Of a stretch of DNA of 6,852 nucleotides, positions 1-4,215 are shown one piece after another. The DNA comes from Acidobacteriota bacterium (GTDB lineage: Bacteria > Actinomycetota > Acidimicrobiia > Spongiisociales > UBA5794). Under the pieces are notes generated by a model. That model did not search any database. It worked only from the letters and a program-made list of their open reading frames with translations, and was not told where the DNA came from. Location of the stretch: assembly GCA_004356175.1 (NCBI GenBank), contig SMXV01000069.1:1-6852 (forward strand). The letters run 5' to 3'. The position numbers and the translations under genes are program-made. The first letter of the stretch is position 1. Every line of letters begins with the position of its first letter.

Positions 1-116
1 ACCGACACAATTGACATTCCGCGCGGCGTCGCCTCTGCCTCGTCGATATTGGGGTGGGCGCCAGAAACCGCGCAAACCCTGAAATCAAGGGATGATCGCT
101 TGTCAGGACCAATGTT

Positions 117-179
117 CACCCGTCGTTCTTGCGCCGCCCAGGTCCTCACGGAGGACGTCGGTGACACAAGAACGGGGTG
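117..179. repeat. Long imperfect inverted repeat (structured RNA or terminator candidate)
   Basis: CACCC (117-121) pairs with GGGTG (175-179). After a two-base bulge, CGTTCTTG (124-131) pairs with CAAGAACG (167-174). The interior (132-141 with 157-166) pairs partly, and the tip is GTCCTC-ACG-GAGGAC (142-156). In minus-strand RNA two of the interior mismatches become G-U pairs, giving an unbroken 12-bp stretch (174-163 with 124-135); in plus-strand RNA they are C-A mismatches. This hints that a leftward transcript carries the functional fold. There is no T-tract on either side, so a classic intrinsic terminator is not supported. Confidence 0.5.
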
Positions 180-210
180 CCTACCACCGACCCCCGTCGG
201 TTATGTCGAT

Positions 211-296
211 ATGTCCTGTGCAGGGCGCTGTCAGACAAGGCAGAATGAAGTGTCCGAAGGTTGCGACTGCCGGACATAGGAATGCGAAGCGGACAT
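211..296. promoter_or_regulatory. Cluster of TGTCC/GGACA boxes upstream of the sigma gene
   Basis: ATGTCC lies at 211-216, GTGTCC at 250-255, GGACAT at 272-277 and GGACAT at 291-296. The pair at 251-256 and 271-276 (TGTCCG...CGGACA) is a 6-bp inverted repeat. Extra half-matches are ATGTC at 203-207 and the small palindrome TGTC-A-GACA at 229-237. The cluster ends just before the chosen start of the sigma gene, so it could be an operator or a leader structure of that operon. No standard -35/-10 pair or GGAAC-type ECF promoter was found here, so the functional call is inference. Confidence 0.35.
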
Positions 297-308
297 GGAC
301 GAACGATT

Positions 309-863
309 ATGGGAATCCTGAACGATGCGAGATTCGATGCGCTCTACCGGGCACACGCTCAGCAGGTGTATGCATACCGCCACCGTCGTATGCCGGCTGA
401 GGAGGCGAAGGATGCCTCTGCAGATGTGTTCGTTGTTGTTTGGCGAAGGATTGATCAGGTGCCCGAAGGTGATGAGGCCTTGCCGTGGCTGTACGGCGTG
501 GCGCGTAACACGCTGTCGAATCGGTCTCGTTCGAGTCGACGACGCGACCGACTTGTCGCAAAGCTCGCGAGCCGCCATGAAGCCACGGCCAACGGACCCG
601 AGACGCAGATTGTCAGAAATGAAGAGCATGAAGAACTCATCCGAGCCCTTTCCGGGTTGTCTGAAAAGGACCAGGAGATTCTCCGTCTTGTTGAGTGGGA
701 AGGCCTCAGCCGAGAGCAGGTGGCAGACATGTTCTTCGTGAGCAGTGCAGCCATAGATAGACGGATCAGCCGGGCGTACAAGAAGATGGCTCACACGCTC
801 GGCGTACCGCAACCAGATGTACTTACGACCCCCGTGACTGTTGAGGAAGGAGGTGAGGCATGA
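309..863 (+). CDS. ECF-type RNA polymerase sigma factor
   Basis: A 184-residue protein with the two-domain layout of extracytoplasmic-function sigma factors, which direct RNA polymerase to a small regulon. Sigma region 2 spans about residues 8-80: FDALYRAHAQQVYAY, then the region 2.2 core DASADVFVVVWRR, then region 2.4 PWLYGVARNTL followed by a basic stretch. Region 4 spans about 107-162, with LSEKDQEILRLVEWEGLS and a helix-turn-helix over EQVADMFFVSSAAIDRRISRA. Length is normal for the family. ATG at 309 was chosen because region 2 then begins about eight residues in and a GGACGA sits at 297-302; in-frame ATG 282 and TTG 261 would only add an unconserved tail and have poor ribosome-binding sites. 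The stop overlaps the next start (ATGA), indicating translational coupling. The ECF subgroup and target promoters cannot be told from the sequence. Confidence 0.93.
   Translation: MGILNDARFDALYRAHAQQVYAYRHRRMPAEEAKDASADVFVVVWRRIDQVPEGDEALPWLYGVARNTLSNRSRSSRRRDRLVAKLASRHEATANGPETQIVRNEEHEELIRALSGLSEKDQEILRLVEWEGLSREQVADMFFVSSAAIDRRISRAYKKMAHTLGVPQPDVLTTPVTVEEGGEA
847..856 (+). promoter_or_regulatory. Strong ribosome-binding site inside the sigma gene end
   Basis: AAGGAGGTGA is a full-length match to the anti-Shine-Dalgarno complement. AGGAGG ends six bases before the ATG at 860. It lies in the last codons of the sigma gene and fixes the start of the membrane partner, which may therefore be made at least as abundantly as the sigma factor. 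Confidence 0.85.
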
Positions 864-1783
864 GCGATGTTGCCCAGTTGATGCGAGCTGCGAATCTGGT
901 CCCGGATTCTGACTCGGCGCTGACCGATGACGAGTTCGATGCCTTGCTGCTCCTCACCCAAACAAGGAACGGGAACATGGACGTACAAGAACGAACCAAA
1001 CCGGTTCAATCGGAGAAGAAACAACGAAATGGATGGCTGGTTGCCGCGGCTGCCTTCGCCATTGTGATGCTGTTCGTCGGAGCAGCAACCCTGCTGGCAG
1101 GACCAGCAGCCGAGCTGCCCCCAGCGACAACGCCACCGACAACCCAGGCTGTGACGCCGACGACCGAGGCGGCGCCTCCGACAACCCAGGCGGTAGTCGA
1201 GGGCACGACGGCGACGACTGTGGCGCCTGTAGTTGAGGCCGAACCTGTCATGACCGACGAGTTGCTAGCGTTTCTCGAGAGCTACGAGGCGGCATTCAAC
1301 AACGCCGACGAAGTAGCGTTTAGAGCTCTACACACAGCCGATGCGCGGCTTGTCTTCGAGTTCAATCCCGGCAACAATGTGACGTTGGACAGGCTGGTCG
1401 AAGAAATGCTGAACCTGCGACGTCAGGAGACAATACTGACGATCGAGGATTGCATCGCGGCGAGTCATGGGGCACAGTGCAACTTCGTGTACTCAGGCCC
1501 TGTCGAGACAGCGCTCTGGCTAGGCCCAGTGGTCAACACGAACACGTTCTACATAGACGGTGGTCAGATCACGGAAATCGGCATGAGATCTTCGACTAAT
1601 GGCGCTGTAAGCGGGGGAAACTTGCAAGATTCCTTCGAGTTGGTCCTGGATTGGGTTGAGAGGAACTTTCCCGAGGATCGAAGAAACATGATCCGTCCAG
1701 GTGTCAGGGATCTTCTTGCATTCGATGACTCGGAGCTCTGGCTCAAGTACGCCCCCCTGTGGGCAGAAGCCGGCCGCCCGTAG
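860..1783 (+). CDS. Single-pass membrane protein, probable anti-sigma or sensor partner with NTF2-like outer domain
   Basis: A 307-residue protein. Residues 1-58 are hydrophilic and predicted cytoplasmic, with LMRAANLVPDSD and an acidic helix near 22-35 that could contact the sigma factor. Residues 59-81 form one hydrophobic segment preceded by EKKQRNG, giving N-in, C-out topology. Residues 85-125 are a Pro/Thr/Ala linker containing a 14-residue repeat (PTTQAV at both ends). Residues about 131-243 (LLAFLESYEAAFNNADEVAFRAL, later NTFYIDGGQITEIGM) resemble the SnoaL/NTF2-like alpha+beta fold; Cys198 and Cys207 are both predicted outside and could form a disulfide. The tail (255-307) is helical and unassigned. 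The N-terminus lacks the HxxxCxxC zinc motif of ZAS-type anti-sigma factors. The four-base overlap with the sigma gene and the membrane layout suggest it senses the envelope and restrains the sigma factor; that role is inference. No exact family is recognised. Confidence 0.85.
   Translation: MSDVAQLMRAANLVPDSDSALTDDEFDALLLLTQTRNGNMDVQERTKPVQSEKKQRNGWLVAAAAFAIVMLFVGAATLLAGPAAELPPATTPPTTQAVTPTTEAAPPTTQAVVEGTTATTVAPVVEAEPVMTDELLAFLESYEAAFNNADEVAFRALHTADARLVFEFNPGNNVTLDRLVEEMLNLRRQETILTIEDCIAASHGAQCNFVYSGPVETALWLGPVVNTNTFYIDGGQITEIGMRSSTNGAVSGGNLQDSFELVLDWVERNFPEDRRNMIRPGVRDLLAFDDSELWLKYAPLWAEAGRP
1136..1191 (+). repeat. Short direct repeat in the Pro/Thr linker
   Basis: CCGACAACCCAGGC occurs exactly at 1136-1149 and 1178-1191, a 42-base (14-codon) offset that keeps frame and encodes the repeated PTTQA of the stalk. 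In-frame slippage at such repeats could change stalk length between strains. Confidence 0.75.
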
Positions 1784-1793
1784 ACCCACACGC

Positions 1794-1839
1794 TTCTGGC
1801 GTCCGTTGCCGCAATATATTGCGGCAACGGACGCCAGAA
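1794..1839. terminator. Perfect 46-bp palindrome, probable terminator of the sigma operon
   Basis: Two uninterrupted 23-base arms meet at the AT-rich centre AATATATT, with no unpaired loop in the DNA. It begins ten bases after the stop of the membrane-protein gene, a usual place for a hairpin terminator, and would form a very stable RNA stem. No T-run follows on either side, so it would be a U-less terminator, a 3' end-protecting hairpin, or instead a protein-binding or recombination site. Perfect symmetry over 46 bp is more than termination requires. Confidence 0.55.
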
Positions 1840-1853
1840 CGGGTTGGAGGACA

Positions 1854-1893
1854 TGGTTGGCCGAGGGGGGTTGTGGCGGTCCTCGGTCAGCCA
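1854..1893 (+). other. Second stem-loop after the sigma operon
   Basis: TGGTTGGCCGAGG (1854-1866) pairs with CCTCGGTCAGCCA (1881-1893) around a 14-base G-rich loop, giving 13 consecutive pairs in plus-strand RNA. Two of these are G-U pairs that would be A-C mismatches in minus-strand RNA, so the fold fits a rightward transcript. It follows the palindrome by 14 bases and may be a backup terminator or part of a structured 3' region. Confidence 0.5.
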
Positions 1894-1967
1894 GTATGCA
1901 CATATAGGTGGAAGCAGAACCTTGTGTACGCGAATTGGGGGTGGGGGTGATCTGGCTGGTGAGTGGC

Positions 1968-1973
1968 TACGCT
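1968..1973 (+). promoter_or_regulatory. Candidate -10 box (TACGCT) for leaderless apt
   Basis: TACGCT fits the actinobacterial TAnnnT -10 pattern and ends seven bases before the ATG at 1981, the spacing expected if transcription starts at the start codon itself. No good -35 hexamer is seen. The longer box GCTACGCT (1966-1973) is identical to the one upstream of leuS. Confidence 0.5.
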
Positions 1974-1980
1974 CGCGGCC

Positions 1981-2493
1981 ATGGTCGATCTGTACGAGTA
2001 CATCGTTGACGTGCCCGATTTTCCGGAGAAGGGGGTTGTGTTCAAGGACATCACGCCGCTTCTGGCGTCCCGTGAGGCGTTCCTCCAATCCGTCGACGAG
2101 ATGGCTGAGCCGTTCATATCATTGGCGGTGGACATTGTTGTCGGGATCGAGTCGCGGGGGTTCCTGCTTGCTGGTTCCGTTGCGGAGAGAATCGGTGCCG
2201 GTGTCGGCCTCGTGCGTAAACCGGGGAAACTGCCACGCACGACAGTCTCTGTGACCTATGACCTCGAATATGGCACAGACACCCTTGAGATTCATGCGGA
2301 CGCGTTCGATGACGGTGCGCGTGTGCTCATTGTTGACGATGTGCTTGCAACCGGTGGCACGCTCGCTGCAAGCAACGACCTCATCGTCAAAGCTGGCGGC
2401 ATCGTCGTCGGAGCAACGATGCTCGTTGAACTCTCATTTCTCGATGGACGCTCGCGTTTCGATGGGCTCCTGCACGCCGTCCTTACCTACTAG
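1981..2493 (+). CDS. apt: Adenine phosphoribosyltransferase
   Basis: A 170-residue type I phosphoribosyltransferase that makes AMP from adenine and PRPP in cytosolic purine salvage. Family signatures are in order: VPDFPEKGVVFKDITPLL (residues 11-28), IESRGFLLAG (56-65, purine-binding region), RKPGKLP (79-85), and the PRPP-binding loop VLIVDDVLATGGT (115-127) with its two adjacent Asp residues. Length matches bacterial Apt. The start is uncertain by six codons: GTG at 1963 is in frame, but ATG at 1981 is preferred because the TACGCT box falls inside the extension and neither start has a clear Shine-Dalgarno sequence. The gene stands between the sigma-operon hairpins and the ProA-like gene, with 140 bases after it, so it is probably its own transcription unit. 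Confidence 0.95.
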   Translation: MVDLYEYIVDVPDFPEKGVVFKDITPLLASREAFLQSVDEMAEPFISLAVDIVVGIESRGFLLAGSVAERIGAGVGLVRKPGKLPRTTVSVTYDLEYGTDTLEIHADAFDDGARVLIVDDVLATGGTLAASNDLIVKAGGIVVGATMLVELSFLDGRSRFDGLLHAVLTY

Positions 2494-2545
2494 CTGCCGC
2501 ACACCCCGCACCGCACCGATACCTCTGCCAACCCGCGGGTCAGAA

Positions 2546-2585
2546 AGCCGTGCCACGCGGCTCTGTAACCCAGGGTTCAGGAGCC
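2546..2585 (+). other. Competing hairpins between apt and the ProA-like gene
   Basis: AGCCG (2546-2550) can pair with CGGCT (2558-2562) around a seven-base loop. The same GGCT (2559-2562) can instead pair with AGCC (2582-2585) as the base of a longer hairpin that continues CTG/CAG and AACC/GGTT with two single-base bulges. The two folds exclude each other. They could form a terminator region for apt; no T-run follows, and a regulatory switch is only a possibility. Confidence 0.35.
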
Positions 2586-2621
2586 GTCCGCGCTTGTTCG
2601 GGACATCGGTGCGAGTTGGGG

Positions 2622-2627
2622 TACCGT
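2622..2627 (+). promoter_or_regulatory. Candidate -10 box (TACCGT) for the ProA-like gene
   Basis: TACCGT fits TAnnnT and ends six bases before the ATG at 2634, as for a leaderless transcript. GGGACA at 2600-2605 lies 16 bases upstream and could be a weak -35. The G-run at 2628-2633 touches the ATG and is too close to act as a ribosome-binding site, which favours the leaderless reading. Confidence 0.4.
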
Positions 2628-2633
2628 GGGGGG

Positions 2634-4139
2634 ATGGATGGCGAACGGTTGAGAGAGCTACAGACGGGGATGGCGATTCCTTGGGGTGGGACACGGGTGT
2701 CGTATGTCAGCGAAGAACTTGCATCGTCGTTTCACGACGGAGACTCGCTGATTGTCGTCCAGGACACGGGAGAATTGATTCACATTCCGATGGACGCTGG
2801 CAATCTTGCCTCGGATGCTGTCAGTTCCGCGTACGAAGCCTTTAAGCAGATGGGGTCGGTGTCTGACGAACAGATCACAACCTTCTACACGACCTTTGCC
2901 GATGCACTGGCAGACGACACGATATTTACACCGATAGCCGAAGCGAATGATGCAGATGTCCTATCGGCCCGGGAGCGGGGGAGGAGTACAACTCGGCTCA
3001 CCCTCGACAGCACCATGCGTACTGACATGATCGACGGACTCAGAGTTTGGGCAGAGCAACCTTCGGGGCGCGGCAGGATCCTTCGCACGGTGTCGCACGA
3101 CTCGTGGCGGGTAGAGCTCGTTTCGGACGGCCTTGGGGTCGTTGGATTCGTCTTCGAAGGGCGCCCAAACGTGTTCGCCGACGCAACAGGTGTCCTGCGT
3201 GGCGGCAACACCGTCGTGTTCCGTATTGGCTCAGACGCCCTTGGCACTGCGCGGGCGATTGTTGAGCACGCTCTTGACCCCGCGCTCAAGGCCTCAGAAC
3301 TTCCAAGCGGCGCCGTCTGTCTCGTAGCGAGCGCGTCGCGTGCTGCAGGACTTGCCATGATGGCCGACACGCGCCTCTCGCTTGCTGTCGCACGGGGGTC
3401 GGGTGAAGCAACTACGCGCCTCGGTGCTGTTGCCCGGCAGGCCGGAACGGCTGTGAGTCTTCATGGCACGGGCGGTGCATGGATAGTCGCGTCTGACGAC
3501 GCGAACACGAGCGATCTTGCCTCCGCGATCTACGGCTCTCTTGACCGCAAGGTGTGCAACACGCTCAACACGCTGTGCATTACCCGTGCTGGGGTCTCGC
3601 GCCTCATGCCCAGTGTTCTCGACGCGCTTGAACGGGCAGCGGAACGCCGCGGCACGAACGCGAAACTGCACGTTGTCAAGTCAAGCGTCGAATATGTTCC
3701 GAAGGCGTGGTTCGATCGAACGGTCGAAATCACGCGAGCCGAAGGTGAAGTGGCTGAACCCCAGGCTGAACCAATCAGCGAGGAACGGCTTGGTGAGGAG
3801 TGGGAGTGGGAGGAGAGTCCCGAGATCACGATCGTTGTTGTTGATTCCGTCGAGGACGCGATCGCGCTCTTCAACACGTACGCTCCCAAACTTGTTGCTT
3901 CACTCATCTCAGACGACGTCGATGCCCAGGACCGGTTTTTTGCACAGATCGACGCGCCCTTTGTCGGCAATGGATTTACACGGTGGGTCGATGGCCAGTA
4001 CGCCCTTGACAAACCTGAGCTTGGTCTCTCGAACTGGCAGACGGGTCGCCTCTTTGGGCGTGGCGGGATTCTGTCTGGCGACTCCGCTTTCACCCTCCGG
4101 ACACGGGCCATCCAAGATGACCCAGACCTGATCCGGTAG
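2634..4139 (+). CDS. proA: Divergent ProA-family aldehyde dehydrogenase (glutamate-5-semialdehyde dehydrogenase-like)
   Basis: A 501-residue protein of the gamma-glutamyl phosphate reductase branch of aldehyde dehydrogenases. ProA makes glutamate-5-semialdehyde with NADPH in proline synthesis. Matching segments are GLGVVGFVFEGRPNVFADATG (residues 166-186), GGNTVVFRIGS (190-200), VARGSG in place of the usual IPRGG (252-257), the catalytic-Cys segment KVCNTLNTL (Cys308), VVVDSVEDAIALFNTY (401-416) and FTRWVDG (448-454). It differs from textbook ProA (about 415-420 residues): there are about 60 extra N-terminal residues, an acidic Trp/Glu-rich stretch near 383-396, and the usual ARGPMGL region reads LFGRGGIL (473-480). 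No proB is in view. ATG 2634 is preferred to the in-frame GTG at 2550, whose added 28 residues cross the hairpin region and look non-coding. It may be the working ProA of this lineage or a paralogue with another acyl-phosphate or aldehyde substrate; the symbol is provisional. Confidence 0.78.
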   Translation: MDGERLRELQTGMAIPWGGTRVSYVSEELASSFHDGDSLIVVQDTGELIHIPMDAGNLASDAVSSAYEAFKQMGSVSDEQITTFYTTFADALADDTIFTPIAEANDADVLSARERGRSTTRLTLDSTMRTDMIDGLRVWAEQPSGRGRILRTVSHDSWRVELVSDGLGVVGFVFEGRPNVFADATGVLRGGNTVVFRIGSDALGTARAIVEHALDPALKASELPSGAVCLVASASRAAGLAMMADTRLSLAVARGSGEATTRLGAVARQAGTAVSLHGTGGAWIVASDDANTSDLASAIYGSLDRKVCNTLNTLCITRAGVSRLMPSVLDALERAAERRGTNAKLHVVKSSVEYVPKAWFDRTVEITRAEGEVAEPQAEPISEERLGEEWEWEESPEITIVVVDSVEDAIALFNTYAPKLVASLISDDVDAQDRFFAQIDAPFVGNGFTRWVDGQYALDKPELGLSNWQTGRLFGRGGILSGDSAFTLRTRAIQDDPDLIR

Positions 4140-4188
4140 GACGATTCCACCTTTCGCTGCTCGGAGCACAGGGGGTGGGCAATAGCGC

Positions 4189-4194
4189 TACGCT
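4189..4194 (+). promoter_or_regulatory. Candidate -10 box (TACGCT) for leuS
   Basis: TACGCT within GCTACGCT (4187-4194) repeats the apt box. A start about seven bases downstream would leave a leader of roughly 15 bases that still includes the leuS ribosome-binding site. No convincing -35 was found. It lies in the 76-base gap after the ProA-like gene, so leuS may have its own promoter. Confidence 0.4.
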
Positions 4195-4205
4195 TTCGCG
4201 GTCAC

Positions 4206-4211
4206 GAGGAG
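4206..4211 (+). promoter_or_regulatory. Ribosome-binding site of leuS
   Basis: GAGGAG ends four bases before the ATG at 4216 and supports that start. The overlapping GTG at 4211 is out of frame. Confidence 0.75.
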
Positions 4212-4215
4212 TGAA

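Larger units (their letters stand above)
1..308. other. Intergenic or left-edge region without a convincing gene
   Basis: No reading frame here has recognisable protein content. Frame 1 is open from the left edge to a stop at 277-279, but its second half is an implausible Cys-rich string lying over the inverted repeat at 117-179, so it is probably chance, or at most the tail of an upstream gene. On the minus strand an ATG at 17-15 could begin a leftward gene, but only about five codons are visible. The stretch holds a long imperfect inverted repeat (117-179), a 6-bp hairpin ACCGAC/GTCGGT with a four-base loop (186-201), and clustered TGTCC/GGACA boxes (211-296). A TTGACA at 11-16 has no -10 partner at normal spacing. 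Confidence 0.6.

Noticed and set aside
11..16. TTGACA as a -35 promoter element
   Set aside because: No acceptable -10 hexamer lies 15-19 bases downstream; the nearest AT-rich word (GATATT at 44-49) is too far.
1..279. Open frame 1 from the left edge to the stop at 277-279, as the 3' end of an upstream gene
   Set aside because: The first 30 codons are not impossible, but the rest is Cys-rich, unlike a normal C-terminus, and overlaps the inverted repeat and the box cluster. No family resemblance is seen.
231..812. Minus-strand open frame of 193 codons
   Set aside because: It lies wholly opposite the sigma gene and upstream region, and its translation shows no recognisable domain, while the plus strand encodes clear sigma regions 2 and 4.
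1091..1109. CTGCTGG/CCAGCAG hairpin
   Set aside because: It lies inside the coding sequence for the end of the membrane segment and is explained by Ala/Leu/Gly codon use.
1794..1839. Telomere-resolvase or plasmid-end site
   Set aside because: Perfect palindromes of this size occur at such sites, but nothing else here (resolvase, replication gene, phage genes) supports it, and its place ten bases after a stop codon fits a terminator better.
1871..1900. TTGTGG / TATGCA as a sigma-70 promoter for apt (18-base spacer)
   Set aside because: The -35 match is weak and lies in the loop of the 1854-1893 hairpin; the box at 1968-1973 is better placed for the apt start. Not excluded.
1564..2088. Minus-strand open frame crossing the palindrome
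   Set aside because: It covers the 3' end of the membrane-protein gene, both hairpins and the start of apt. The similar peptides read from the two strands are a trivial result of the palindrome.
2541..2600. tRNA-like arms (5-bp stem with 7-base loop followed by GGTTC)
   Set aside because: The loop lacks the invariant T33 and a purine at 37, and no T-arm, D-arm or acceptor stem can be formed.
2550..2633. GTG start at 2550 for the ProA-like gene
   Set aside because: The extra 28 residues are read through the competing hairpins, are not protein-like, and lack a ribosome-binding site.
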